Shown in pieces: positions 1-8,984 of a stretch of DNA of 64,000 nt (positions within the stretch are counted from its first letter, which is position 1; each line of letters starts with the position of its first letter). The DNA is from Christensenella sp. UBA2853. GTDB taxonomy: Bacteria > Bacillota > Clostridia > Christensenellales > Aristaeellaceae. The stretch lies in contig DEFL01000013.1 in NCBI GenBank assembly GCA_002350845.1, forward strand, positions 24,749 to 88,748, in the 5' to 3' direction. The notes under the pieces were generated by a model that worked only from the letters and a program-made list of their open reading frames with translations, was not told the origin of the DNA and ran no database searches. The position numbers and the translations under genes were made by a program.

Positions 1-1028
1 AGCTGGGAATTTTCAAGGAATGTCCTGACCAGAGCCGCCTCAGGGCTTGCTGAGGCTCCTTCTGCATTTCCGCCGATGAGTGCGTCCATCAGCGGGCCGA
101 CCTCTACGGGCTGTTCCCGGAACTGCTGATAGGCAGCGGAAGAACTGATCATACTCCATGCATTCCCAACAGTTGTGGTCGCATCCACTTCCCTGCTCCG
201 AATCGCAGCAACCAGTTGATTGTCTCCATTGGAGAGATAATCCAGAATCTGGCCGACCGTTGCTGTGCCGCCGATTTCCTTGTCCTTCAACTTGACGAGT
301 GTCGACCACGCTGTATCCATCGGTGCATTGTTATAGTCGGCCTGTGCAGCAATACATTTGAGTGCATAGTTCGAAATGGTAAACTGGGAAATGCTTTCAG
401 ACCATGCAGGAAGTGAGAAAATGCCGCCGGAAAAAACCAGCTGAAAAATCAGAACAAACGGCATGACGGTCATTGCTGTGGTCGTCGTATGTGCAAGAGA
501 CGATATCCACAGTGACAGCATGTCCGAGGCATACGAGATCAGGAACAGGGTAAACGCAAGATCGACAATCAGCCATGGCGTGAATAATCCTTTTGCAGGG
601 AACTGCACTCCGACATACCTGAATACCACAACGGTCAGGATGGACTGTGCCAGGCAGAGCAGTGCCTGATAAATCATATGTGCACAGACATAAGAAGAGA
701 TATGCATGCCCGAACGGTGCTCACGTTTGATAATCGGCCGCTCGCGGCAGATCGCCTGAATGGAGTTGAAGCAGCCATTCCAGATCGCCACACACGTCAG
801 GGCAAATGCGCCCATCAGATCGCCTTCCATGTTCAGGAAAAACTTTTTTCTGACGACCATGGCGACAAGGGCCGCAATCAGTGCAGCCATGGGCAGCACT
901 TTCCAGTCATTTTCATAGACGAACATGCGCAGCATCTTTCCCAGATAAATGCGGACCTGTGCAAGGCGCCCGCGATGCCGCATCCTATAACTATGTCTCC
1001 GCCTTCCTTCGGCGTTTACTTCAGCCAT
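1..1028 (-). CDS. ABC-2 type transporter permease (ABCG-like), partial, runs off left edge
   Basis: Reading frame visible on the minus strand with no stop before the window edge (about 342 codons). The start ATG overlaps the stop of the upstream ATPase by 8 bases, so the two are translationally coupled. The protein has an Arg-rich N-terminus, then an ABC-2 membrane domain: hydrophobic segments separated by a short cytoplasmic stretch with the ABCG-like signature RERPIIKREHRSGMH, followed by more membrane helices and the start of a large extracytoplasmic loop. It should form the channel for the ATPase encoded at 1021-2352. The substrate cannot be read from sequence. The C-terminal part lies outside the window. 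Confidence 0.85.
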   Translation of the reverse strand, partial: MAEVNAEGRRRHSYRMRHRGRLAQVRIYLGKMLRMFVYENDWKVLPMAALIAALVAMVVRKKFFLNMEGDLMGAFALTCVAIWNGCFNSIQAICRERPIIKREHRSGMHISSYVCAHMIYQALLCLAQSILTVVVFRYVGVQFPAKGLFTPWLIVDLAFTLFLISYASDMLSLWISSLAHTTTTAMTVMPFVLIFQLVFSGGIFSLPAWSESISQFTISNYALKCIAAQADYNNAPMDTAWSTLVKLKDKEIGGTATVGQILDYLSNGDNQLVAAIRSREVDATTTVGNAWSMISSSAAYQQFREQPVEVGPLMDALIGGNAEGASASPEAALVRTFLENSQ

Positions 1029-2352
1029 TCTGCACCTCCGCATATCTTTCAATGAATTCGTCTGCCCTGCCTTCGCCGCCTTCTTCTTTGCGGTTAATGG
1101 CCATGACAACTTCCTCCATCTTTTCTTTTCCGAAAAATGCACGGGCTTCTTCAATCGGTCCAAAGAAGGCAAGCCTGCCTGTCCTGTTCTTGTCCTTGGC
1201 CAGAACAATGACATCATCAAAGAGATCAATCACACGGTCCGGCGTATGCGTAATCACGATCACAATCTTGCCCTGATTGGCAATCGCGCGAAGCTGCTCC
1301 ATCAGCTCTCTGGCCATGACGCCGTCCAGGCCGGAATCCGGTTCATCCAGAATAAACAGAGAAGGATTGGAAATGAATTCCATCGCGATGGAGGCCCGTT
1401 TTTTCTGCCCTCCGGAAAGCTTCTCCACGAGGTTATTCTTCACCGGTTCCAGACCGAAGATCTTCATGACTTCTTCCACTCTTGCCCTGCGCTGAGCGCG
1501 TGAAACCCCCAGCGGCACCCGCAGAAGGGACGCATCCATGAGTGTGTGGTATACAGTATCTTTTCCGCGCATCAGTTCCTGCTGTGGAACAAAACCGACT
1601 TCATACTGCATCTTCTTGTATTCGCTGTATATGTTTCCACCGTTCAGTGTGACCTTGGCTTTGGCCTTTTCATAACCGTTGACAGCATTAAGGAATGTTG
1701 TCTTTCCTGCGCCGGAACCTCCCAGAAGCAGCACCATATGCCCGGGTTTGATATACATATGGATGTCATAAAGAAGATACTTTTTCTGAAAGAATTCGGT
1801 TGCAGTGCGTTCATCCAGGTTGACGGTCAGACCTTCCTTCATGCCCTCAATGTTATGACCCTGAATGGTTGCAAGTGAAGCCCTCTGGATTTCCTCCGCT
1901 TTCCATTCGGGCTGGAACTTTTTGGAAAGGCCCCAGATCGGCGCAACAAGAAAGTCTGCAAACAGCCACGGGATAATCCACCATTTACTGACGCCATAGA
2001 CTTCCGTCAAACCATTGTATACGCGGATTTCATAAATCAGACGAGTAAAGAGCAAAATCGTAAAAAACAGGCCGAAGATCACACCGCCTGCATCGTTTTT
2101 TATGAATTCCAGCGCAATCGTGCATGCGGTCATCATGAAGGCCAGAACACTTGTCACACGGCCTTCCGGCTCCCGTCCTGCACATCTGGCAAGCATGTAC
2201 TCTCTCGCCCACGGGCAAAACGCCCACCAGCCTTTTACCCCTGACTTTTGGAAGAGAAACCAGAATCCCAGCCAGACTCCAACGGACATGAGAATGTTTT
2301 CCACTTCATCCCCATTAAAAAAAATCAGTAAAAGCGCCTGTAAAACCGTCAT
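1021..2352 (-). CDS. ABC transporter ATP-binding protein with N-terminal membrane domain
   Basis: 443 residues. The first ~145 residues contain several hydrophobic segments and Trp-rich turns resembling small DUF5684-like membrane domains. The ATPase follows: Walker A GGSGAGKTT at 211-219, signature LSGGQKKR, Walker B LFILDEPDSGLD and a switch His in ITHTPD. The signature and D-loop style are ABCG-like. A ribosome site AAAGGGTGA precedes the ATG. It sits between an anti-sigma-type ATPase gene (25 bases upstream) and the permease (8-base overlap), so the transporter is probably co-transcribed with the partner-switching proteins. The membrane domain fused to the N-terminus of the ATPase is unusual for this class. 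Confidence 0.87.
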   Translation of the reverse strand: MTVLQALLLIFFNGDEVENILMSVGVWLGFWFLFQKSGVKGWWAFCPWAREYMLARCAGREPEGRVTSVLAFMMTACTIALEFIKNDAGGVIFGLFFTILLFTRLIYEIRVYNGLTEVYGVSKWWIIPWLFADFLVAPIWGLSKKFQPEWKAEEIQRASLATIQGHNIEGMKEGLTVNLDERTATEFFQKKYLLYDIHMYIKPGHMVLLLGGSGAGKTTFLNAVNGYEKAKAKVTLNGGNIYSEYKKMQYEVGFVPQQELMRGKDTVYHTLMDASLLRVPLGVSRAQRRARVEEVMKIFGLEPVKNNLVEKLSGGQKKRASIAMEFISNPSLFILDEPDSGLDGVMARELMEQLRAIANQGKIVIVITHTPDRVIDLFDDVIVLAKDKNRTGRLAFFGPIEEARAFFGKEKMEEVVMAINRKEEGGEGRADEFIERYAEVQNG

Positions 2353-2377
2353 CTGTTTCGGTCACCCTTTTCCACTT

Positions 2378-2791
2378 TCATGTCTTGATCCGCTTTTTTA
2401 TGGTCAACACGTTCTGGTCATTGCACCGCTGATACTGAATTTCATCCATGGTTTTCTTCACCAGAAAGATTCCGAGACCGCCCACTGACCTGTTTTCAGC
2501 TGCCAGTGTGGTGTCAGGATCCGTTTTTTCAAGAGGATCGTACGGAATGCCATGATCCAAAAAGGTTATAGAAACCATGCCGCTCTGCTGATCATATGCA
2601 AACCGGACAGTGGCAAGTCCGACATTTGGCGCATATGCATAAAAGGCAATGTTGCTGAAAAGCTCATCGATCGCGATATCAATCTGTGTCTGTGCTTTTA
2701 AAGGACAGTCGAGTCTTTCCAGCTCGGCATCAATGAACGCTGTGACTTCGGAAATGTTTTCCACCCTGGCATCCAGCGTCAGCTCTTTCAC
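2378..2791 (-). CDS. RsbW/SpoIIAB-like anti-sigma ATPase (HATPase_c)
   Basis: 137 residues, a single GHKL ATPase fold. The N box is DIAIDELFSNIAFYAY and the G box is GGLGIFLVKKTMD, as in serine kinases that phosphorylate STAS antagonists. Start chosen at GTG 2791, which has AAGGGG eight bases upstream and aligns with the start of the paralogue at 32531-32938; a GTG three codons earlier (2800) is possible. It belongs to the STAS / 200-residue protein / ATPase / ABC transporter operon. No cognate sigma factor of the SigB/SigF type is in the window, so its binding partner is unknown. It could act on a target other than sigma. Confidence 0.85.
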   Translation of the reverse strand: MKELTLDARVENISEVTAFIDAELERLDCPLKAQTQIDIAIDELFSNIAFYAYAPNVGLATVRFAYDQQSGMVSITFLDHGIPYDPLEKTDPDTTLAAENRSVGGLGIFLVKKTMDEIQYQRCNDQNVLTIKKRIKT

Positions 2792-2870
2792 CGTCCTCAC
2801 CCCTTGCCTGTTTCATCTACTTGATGAGTGCATGCTTTCTATAGCAAACCGTTTCGCAGAATGAAGCGAA

Positions 2871-3473
2871 TCAAACCAGTTTCTTCAGGATGATCATCTC
2901 TGTCAATTCTCCCCGGATACTGACCTTAATCTCATCCGCCACATGAGTAACCACTGACTTTTCCAGTTCATCCCATATTCTGATTGCGTCTTCATCCTGC
3001 TGCCTGACGCGGCTGTTGATTTCATTCTGGTATTCTGTCATGCTCCAATCCCAGTCCAGCGTAGGCGTAGAGGACATCTCCTGCGGATTGGAAAGAAGAA
3101 GAGGTGAAGGTGCAACCGCGCCATCCTCTGCATTGCGCTCAAAGAAATCGCGAAGACGGCCCATCAGTCCTTTGGCCATTTCATTTTTCCCGCTGGAAGA
3201 AGCAGAAAGCAGCTGTCCGCGCTTTTCAGCGTTCAGTCTGGTCTCAACCTGCAGGTGCAGCTGATAGACATCATCGCGGTCCTCAATCCAGAACCTTCCG
3301 TCCGCCTTTCCGGTAATGGACCGCATCATGCCCATCATTTCTTCGGCCAGCAGGCGAAGCTGGAGTTCATTGCGTGATGAAAGCTTTTTGTAAGCAGCCA
3401 CCTTGCCTGTCTGATTCAGGGCTGCTTCCATTTGATTCCCGTCATTGGAAACCAATATCACGTCGGTTTTCAT
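2871..3473 (-). CDS. Unrecognised protein in partner-switching operon
   Basis: 200 residues, not recognised with certainty. The segment LRLLAEEMMGMMRS near residues 40-53 looks like the N-box helix of a GHKL ATPase, but I see no clear G box, so it may be a degenerate ATPase-fold protein. The centre (about 85-135) is low-complexity and Ser/Pro-rich; the C-terminus is charged and helical and ends in LTEMIILKKLV. It starts 9 bases after the STAS gene with a GAGG ribosome site and precedes the anti-sigma ATPase gene. Co-transcription suggests a modulator of that switch. The second partner-switching operon in this window has no counterpart. Confidence 0.7.
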   Translation of the reverse strand: MKTDVILVSNDGNQMEAALNQTGKVAAYKKLSSRNELQLRLLAEEMMGMMRSITGKADGRFWIEDRDDVYQLHLQVETRLNAEKRGQLLSASSSGKNEMAKGLMGRLRDFFERNAEDGAVAPSPLLLSNPQEMSSTPTLDWDWSMTEYQNEINSRVRQQDEDAIRIWDELEKSVVTHVADEIKVSIRGELTEMIILKKLV

Positions 3474-3482
3474 GCCTGCGCC

Positions 3483-3779
3483 TCACTCAATGGTCAGAAT
3501 ATCTGAAAAACCTGTCACTTCAAATACCTCTGCCACAATCTCATTGACATGCGTGACTTTCATGCCATCCTTTTTGCTCATCACCTTATGGGCAGCCAGG
3601 AGAACACGAAGGCCGGCAGAAGAAATATAATCCAGCTTGCTGAAGTCAAAAACCAGACTGTCAGCACCATTCATGGACTGATTCAGTTCCGCCTCCAGTT
3701 CAGGCGCAGTCATGGTGTCCAGTCTGCCTTCCACTGCAATTTCCAGGTTTCCGCCGTTTTGTTTTTTGATGATGTTCAT
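3483..3779 (-). CDS. STAS-domain anti-sigma factor antagonist
   Basis: 98 residues, a complete STAS domain of SpoIIAA/RsbV type. The phosphorylation site is the serine in DYISSAGLRVLL, preceded by the typical LVFDFSKLD strand. Dephosphorylated STAS antagonists bind the partner ATPase and release its target; phosphorylation by that ATPase cancels binding. It has a strong ribosome site (GGAGG) and is the first gene of the operon leading to the ABC transporter. It is a close paralogue of the protein at 32186-32482, sharing the pattern NGGN, EGRLDTMTAPELE, ISSAGLRVLLAAHK and FEVTGF. Confidence 0.92.
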   Translation of the reverse strand: MNIIKKQNGGNLEIAVEGRLDTMTAPELEAELNQSMNGADSLVFDFSKLDYISSAGLRVLLAAHKVMSKKDGMKVTHVNEIVAEVFEVTGFSDILTIE

Positions 3780-3954
3780 GGTGTTTTTTCCTCCTGTTTC
3801 TGTTCAATACTCTCATCATTTTCCTTTGCAGGAAATAAGGATTTCCGCGATGTCGTCATCGCGCATCAGCCATAGAATCCGTCTTCACCGCATACGGCGT
3901 CTATGCACGCATGCCGTGTACGGATCAAATAATCCAATGGTCTTGATTGCAATT

Positions 3955-3984
3955 ATTATACCAGACAAAGACTGCATGTGACAA
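3955..3984 (-). promoter_or_regulatory. SigA-type promoter of the STAS-ABC operon
   Basis: On the minus strand TTGTCA (3979-3984) and TATAAT (3955-3960) are separated by 18 bases. Transcription would start about 170 bases before the STAS start codon. No hairpin that clearly interrupts the leader was seen. Confidence 0.7.
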
Positions 3985-4028
3985 TAAACACATAAGAAAA
4001 GCACAGACCTGCCATCGTGATATGTTGA

Positions 4029-5771
4029 TCAGTTGGCTCTCAGTTTCAGTGTCAGATTGTTCAGGTTCAGAGAATACGTGTAATTGGCTTCATCCGCAAT
4101 CGCAAGCACCAGTCGGATGCCCAGCGCAACCTTTCCCTCATCGGGAATATAATGCACCGGATCAAAGGCACGGCAGTCATCTCTGAATCGCAGCACCCAG
4201 CGCTCACCCTTGCTGATGACGCGGACGGAAAGATGGTGTTTTTTCTTGTCCGCACTGAACCCGTGCTGGATAATATTCCCTGCCATCTCCTCAATGCACA
4301 GCGCAATATGATTGCTGACTTTTGCGCTCTGACCATGCTCAAGGCAAAACGCTTCCGCCTGCTTCACCACCCGCGCCACTTCCTCCATGGAGGCAATAGT
4401 GGCTTCCATCAGGCAGTCTCCCCTGACACCAAAATCACGGTCCAGCATCAGGCATGCATCCTCTTTCCACGGCATGGAACCGGTCTTCCATCGAATATAG
4501 ACACAAATGGAAACCAGCGTCAGCAATTCACCCAGGCCAAAGTTCAGCCACACACCGTTTGCTCCCATGAATGCACTGCAAACAAGGGCAGAAAGAATCG
4601 GAAACAGGGTGCCTTCTACCACTGAAATCAGTTCTGTCAGTCTGACCCGCTCGGTTCCCTGGTACATATTTTTGAATGCATTGTTGAAGCAGCAGGGAAT
4701 CAGGCCTATGGCAAACAGTCTTGCGCCAAGCACAGCCATTCTCTGTGTGTCTCCGGCATTGGGAATAAACAGGGATACAAAAGCCGGTGCAATCAGGAGC
4801 AGAATGCCGCCGACCGCCAGCCCAAGGATCACCCCATACCGGCACATCTGCCGGAACAGCTCCCGGAGGCTTGTGCGGTCTTCCTCGTTATAAAAGATAC
4901 CTGATAAGGTCAGGGAAACCCCGCCGACACCGGTTGAAATGCAGTTGCTGGCATTACCTATCGTCATGATCACAGAGTAGGCAGCAATAGCCTGGCTCCC
5001 TCCGCGGAACGTGAGAATCTTATTGAGCACAAAGACCAGGATCACAGAGGTAATCATGCCGACACCGGCCGGTATTCCTCCCCGGAACAGCTCTGAGATT
5101 TTCTTCCCGCTGACAAGCTTCCAGGAAAAATGGAACACACATTTCTTGGAAAGGAAATAAAAGCCGGAAATCAGCATGGCCAGATAATAGCTCACGGAGG
5201 ATGCCAACCCCATGCCAAACATGCCGCCATGGAAGACAAACACATTGAGGATGTCCAGAGCAACGTCTGCAACGGTCATGGTGAGCACCGCTGTGATCAG
5301 AATCCCGGTCTGCCCCGCCATCTGCAGGAACGGGACCAGCACCAGCGCGCCCATGGAAGCCGGTGCTCCAATGCTGAAACCACGGAGATAATCCCTTGTC
5401 TTTTCAAAAAAGCCGCCTTCGCTTCCTGCCCCCATGAAGTTCGCCAGCGGTGAACTCAAAAGAAGGACGATCACCATAAAGGCCACCGAGACGCAACCGC
5501 CCACAGCCAGTGCAGAGGAATATCCGGCGTTGGTTTCTTCCTGGGATCCCCTGCCCAGGGACTTGCTGCAGGCCGCCTGGATGCCGGAGGCCAGCAGACT
5601 GCCCAGTGCTCCGATCACCAACAGGACCGGATTGGACAGTCCATACGCCGCAATGGCTTCCTCGCCAAGGAAGCGTGAAATCATCACACTGTCGATCATC
5701 AGACACAGAGACACCGTCAGTGCTGCAAAAATCTGTGCCGTGAGCATTTGACGTGTAAGTTTACGGATCAT
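4029..5771 (-). CDS. MATE-family transporter fused to C-terminal SpoIIAB-like ATPase domain
   Basis: 580 residues. Residues 1 to about 440 form a 12-helix MATE transporter (MIDSVMISRFLGEEAIAAYG near the N-terminus; a second half repeating the fold after KISELFRGGIPAG). Residues about 455-580 are a separate soluble domain with a GHKL N box IALCIEEMAGNIIQHGF, a strand LRFRDDCRAFDP and a reduced G box ALGIRLVLAIADE. The fusion suggests that transport, or the domain's antagonist binding, is tied to partner switching. Start chosen at ATG 5771, eight bases after AAAGGAG; a GTG at 5780 is too close to the ribosome site. It lies in the same leftward block as the STAS operon but has its own upstream gap. 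Confidence 0.9.
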   Translation of the reverse strand: MIRKLTRQMLTAQIFAALTVSLCLMIDSVMISRFLGEEAIAAYGLSNPVLLVIGALGSLLASGIQAACSKSLGRGSQEETNAGYSSALAVGGCVSVAFMVIVLLLSSPLANFMGAGSEGGFFEKTRDYLRGFSIGAPASMGALVLVPFLQMAGQTGILITAVLTMTVADVALDILNVFVFHGGMFGMGLASSVSYYLAMLISGFYFLSKKCVFHFSWKLVSGKKISELFRGGIPAGVGMITSVILVFVLNKILTFRGGSQAIAAYSVIMTIGNASNCISTGVGGVSLTLSGIFYNEEDRTSLRELFRQMCRYGVILGLAVGGILLLIAPAFVSLFIPNAGDTQRMAVLGARLFAIGLIPCCFNNAFKNMYQGTERVRLTELISVVEGTLFPILSALVCSAFMGANGVWLNFGLGELLTLVSICVYIRWKTGSMPWKEDACLMLDRDFGVRGDCLMEATIASMEEVARVVKQAEAFCLEHGQSAKVSNHIALCIEEMAGNIIQHGFSADKKKHHLSVRVISKGERWVLRFRDDCRAFDPVHYIPDEGKVALGIRLVLAIADEANYTYSLNLNNLTLKLRAN

Positions 5772-5830
5772 TCCGTGCACTCCTTTTCTGTTTCAGGTTA
5801 TGCGCCCGTGCCGCCACCATCTCTGATCAC

Positions 5831-6526
5831 TCAGGAACGTTTTCCCCCAATGGATGCGACGGGAAAAGAGAAATAGGTCTGCGGAAACGGCTCATTTTCC
5901 AGTGTAAAATGCCACCACTCCGAGCTCAGGGGACGGAACCCGTTCCGGATCATGCTTTCCCGCAGCAGCATACGGTTTGCATACTGTGCTTCTGTAATCC
6001 CTGTGTAATCCGGGTGGCTCAGTTCGCCGAAAAAGTCAAACGGGCCGCCCATATCCGCCTCTTTCTGCAGCCTCATGTCAAACAGCGTCAGATCGACCGT
6101 GCTCCCCCGGCTGTGACCCGAGTGCGCGGCAATATACCCCTGCGGTATGAGCACTTTCTTGTCCAGGGCAGGATAAAAATACGCCTTCATGCGGATATCC
6201 TCTGTATCCTCTGCCCATCTCATAAAATGTGCCACTGCGCACTGCGGTCGGTAGGCGTCAAAGATTTTCAGGCGGAATCCCTTTTCCATCAGTTCATCGG
6301 CCGCCGCTTTCAGTGCATGCGCTGCCTCACGCGTCAGCAGCGCAATCGGTTCCTCATACCCATCAATCCGGTCACCAATAAAATTAAATGTAGAATAATA
6401 GCGGATTTCCAGAATGACATCCCTGACCACTTCACTGACAGCAACAAAGTCTGCCGCGTCATCAGAATAGATGATGCCTGACTCTGCTTTCATCCAGTGA
6501 TCGGTTTCTGTTTTCTGCGTCATCAT
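5831..6526 (-). CDS. VanX/DdpX-like D-alanyl-D-alanine dipeptidase
   Basis: 231 residues, peptidase family M15D. The zinc and catalytic residues are visible: Arg in FDAYRP, the SGHSRGSTVDLT motif (His and Asp ligands) and SEWWHF (Glu base and His ligand). Such enzymes cleave free D-Ala-D-Ala, either for glycopeptide resistance or for peptidoglycan recycling. No vanA/vanH ligase or dehydrogenase is nearby, so recycling or tolerance is likelier than full resistance. No signal peptide, so cytoplasmic. Start placed at ATG 6526, seven bases after GGGGG; the ATG at 6544 lies upstream of that ribosome site. Confidence 0.9.
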   Translation of the reverse strand: MMTQKTETDHWMKAESGIIYSDDAADFVAVSEVVRDVILEIRYYSTFNFIGDRIDGYEEPIALLTREAAHALKAAADELMEKGFRLKIFDAYRPQCAVAHFMRWAEDTEDIRMKAYFYPALDKKVLIPQGYIAAHSGHSRGSTVDLTLFDMRLQKEADMGGPFDFFGELSHPDYTGITEAQYANRMLLRESMIRNGFRPLSSEWWHFTLENEPFPQTYFSFPVASIGGKRS

Positions 6527-6700
6527 ATGGTTTCCCCCTTGCATACAAACCGGGCATGCTGCCTGCTTCCGGTATCCGTGAACGAAATGGATTGTATCAT
6601 TTTTTTGCTTTCCCGTCTCTCCCTGATCTGCAGTTCATGAAAAGCATCTCCGTCATGAAGGTTACGCCGGATCTGCACGAGCACGGAAAAGCATTCCGTG

Positions 6701-6741
6701 AAAAAGATCCCGGCAGCTCATTGCTTCATGGCCGCCGGGAT
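6701..6741 (-). terminator. Rho-independent terminator of NHLM exporter operon
   Basis: Inverted repeat 6707-6717 / 6731-6741 (ATCCCGGC-GC type stem, one mismatch) followed on the minus strand by five T residues (6701-6705). It lies 35 bases beyond the stop of the second NHLM exporter gene. Confidence 0.7.
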
Positions 6742-6776
6742 ACCGCTTTGAATGATCTTTTTCTCTGGCTTTGATC

Positions 6777-8969
6777 TCATACCGTCTCAGTATCCAGACG
6801 CTGCCGTGCAACCAGGTCCGCAAACATGCCTTTTTTGTCGATCAGTTCGTTATAGGTTCCTTCCTCCACAATCACACCTTTGTCCATCACCAGGATCCGG
6901 TCACAGTTGCGGATCGTGGACAGACGGTGCGCAATGACAATGCGCGTGCAGTGAAGCCCGTCGAGCGCATCGGAAACCTGCTTCTGCGTCTTGTTGTCCA
7001 ATGCGCTGGTGGCCTCATCAAAGATGAGAATGCGCGGCTTTGGAGCAATTGCCCGTGCGATCATCAGACGCTGCTTCTGACCCCCGGAAATGCCGCCCTG
7101 CCCCTCAGAGATGATCGTCTGCATCCCCATCGGCATCGCACGTATATCATCCGCAATGCCGGCTGTTTCTGCAGCTTCCCATGCCTGATCGAGTGTCAGC
7201 TGCGGTGCGGACAGCGTAATATTGGAGAAAATGTCTCCCTGGAAAAGCTGGCCGTTCTGAATCACGACGCCGATCTGTCTGCGCAGCACTCTGGGGTCCA
7301 GGCTGGTCAGATCATGATGATCATAATACACTGCGCCGCTTTCCGGCCGCTCAAACCCAAGCAGAAGCCTGACCAGGGTGGATTTTCCGCAGCCGGTGCG
7401 GCCCACAATGGCGACATACTCCCCTGCTTTGATTTTCAGGGAAAGGTCCCGCAGAATGTACGGCGTGTTCTGTTCATAGCGGAAGGACACGTGGCTCATC
7501 TCAATATTGCCCGAGACCTTCACAGACGCTTCCTTCTCTTCGGCAATCTCCGGCTCACTCTTCAGGATCGGCTCGGCCATCTCCAGGACCGGGCGGATGG
7601 AAGCGGCAGAAATGGCGATCCCGGCCAGTGCTGAGAAGGCGCCCATGACGCGTCCGTATGCCGCACTGAATGCATAGTACTGGCTGCCTTCAACACCGGT
7701 AGCCACGGCCAGATAATAGAGAATCACCGTGCCGATAAGGGAAATGGCCGTCTGCAACACTTTATTGACCTTCAGGAACACAGGCGGATTGTATTCAAGA
7801 CGTGCAGTCTTGGCATACAGCCGGCCCCAGCGCGCAAACACTCGCTTTTCAGAGCCGGATAATTTGATCTTCTGAATCCCGTTGAGTACGGCATAGCTCA
7901 TGCCTGCCTCCTCAGCACTCAGCTGCATCTGCTTGCGCGAAATGCCGATCTGCACAAGAGAGGCCGTCACACTGAGTACAACCGTTGCAAGAATGATGAT
8001 CACAGAAGGCCATACCAGAGCCGGCGCAAAGGTGAAGATCTGTCCGATATAAAGCAGTGACATGAGACTGCTCAGACCAATGGACAGGATATTGTTCAGC
8101 AGCATGCTGCACAGTGAACTCACAGAGCCTGCGCGTGAGGATAATTCGCCGGAGGAATACTTGCGGAAAAAGCTCACCGGCAGAGACAGGATCCGCATCA
8201 TCACAGAGGCTTCCACCGCCTGGGAAGTTTTGGTGTTCAGTCTCTGCATCATCAGTTCACGCACAACGCTCAGCATCTGAGAGGCAAATGCGCTGGCCAT
8301 GAGAAAGACAGCCACGCCGTTGAGTATGTTTGCTCGTTTCTGCTTGAGAATGGTGCCTGTAATCAATTGATACACCTGCGGCTCAATCATCCCAACCAGA
8401 GTGACGGCCAGCGTTGCCAGCACAATCAGCAGAAGGTCTCCTTTGGAGATGCTGTTCTTCATGTAAATCAGCAGGTCCGGAATGCCAAGTTTCTTCATCG
8501 GCAGCGGCTGATAAAAGCACAGCGCATCTCTGGCAAACCTGGAGGCATTTTTGCGTGTGACCCGGGTCATTTTTCCGGTTTCAGGGTCTTTGAATTCATA
8601 GCCCATGATCATGCCGGGGAGAAGCGCAACCGTTGCCCCGGTATCCTTCATGTAACCCAGCATCGGTCCAAAGGCGTCATTCTGCCAGCCTTCTTCCAGA
8701 AGGACATCGCGCATCATCAGGCCTGCAGGGCGGAGAGCATATTCAAGCTGTTCGTTCACATCGGTAATCGACTCAGGTATCTCAACCGGCTTGCGATGGT
8801 AATATTTCAGAATATCATCCATGGCTTCCTTTGCGATCAGCCTTTTGTCTTCCGCACGTTCGGAATCCCATTTATCCATGACAACACTGGCCATGCGAAA
8901 AAAGGAATCTTCCAGTACTTCCTGGTCACTCTGCTGACGCATCCGGATCTGTTCGCCAAACCATCCCAT
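6777..8969 (-). CDS. NHLM-type bacteriocin export ABC transporter, second subunit (no peptidase)
   Basis: 730 residues. An N-terminal ~165-residue cytosolic region typical of the NHLM2 subfamily is followed by a six-helix ABC membrane domain (about 170-470) and an ATPase with Walker A GRTGCGKST, signature ISGGQKQR, Walker B ILIFDEATSALD and switch His in IAHRLS. In NHLM systems two ABC subunits export leader-containing modified peptides. Its stop precedes a terminator and its start lies 15 bases after the peptidase-bearing partner's stop, so the two are co-transcribed and probably form a heterodimer. Confidence 0.92.
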   Translation of the reverse strand: MGWFGEQIRMRQQSDQEVLEDSFFRMASVVMDKWDSERAEDKRLIAKEAMDDILKYYHRKPVEIPESITDVNEQLEYALRPAGLMMRDVLLEEGWQNDAFGPMLGYMKDTGATVALLPGMIMGYEFKDPETGKMTRVTRKNASRFARDALCFYQPLPMKKLGIPDLLIYMKNSISKGDLLLIVLATLAVTLVGMIEPQVYQLITGTILKQKRANILNGVAVFLMASAFASQMLSVVRELMMQRLNTKTSQAVEASVMMRILSLPVSFFRKYSSGELSSRAGSVSSLCSMLLNNILSIGLSSLMSLLYIGQIFTFAPALVWPSVIIILATVVLSVTASLVQIGISRKQMQLSAEEAGMSYAVLNGIQKIKLSGSEKRVFARWGRLYAKTARLEYNPPVFLKVNKVLQTAISLIGTVILYYLAVATGVEGSQYYAFSAAYGRVMGAFSALAGIAISAASIRPVLEMAEPILKSEPEIAEEKEASVKVSGNIEMSHVSFRYEQNTPYILRDLSLKIKAGEYVAIVGRTGCGKSTLVRLLLGFERPESGAVYYDHHDLTSLDPRVLRRQIGVVIQNGQLFQGDIFSNITLSAPQLTLDQAWEAAETAGIADDIRAMPMGMQTIISEGQGGISGGQKQRLMIARAIAPKPRILIFDEATSALDNKTQKQVSDALDGLHCTRIVIAHRLSTIRNCDRILVMDKGVIVEEGTYNELIDKKGMFADLVARQRLDTETV

Positions 8970-8984
8970 ATTCTCTCCACCTCC

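Noticed and set aside
2378..3779. A SigB or SigF operon
   Set aside because: STAS and ATPase are present but no matching sigma factor; the only sigma gene (16011-16496) is ECF type.
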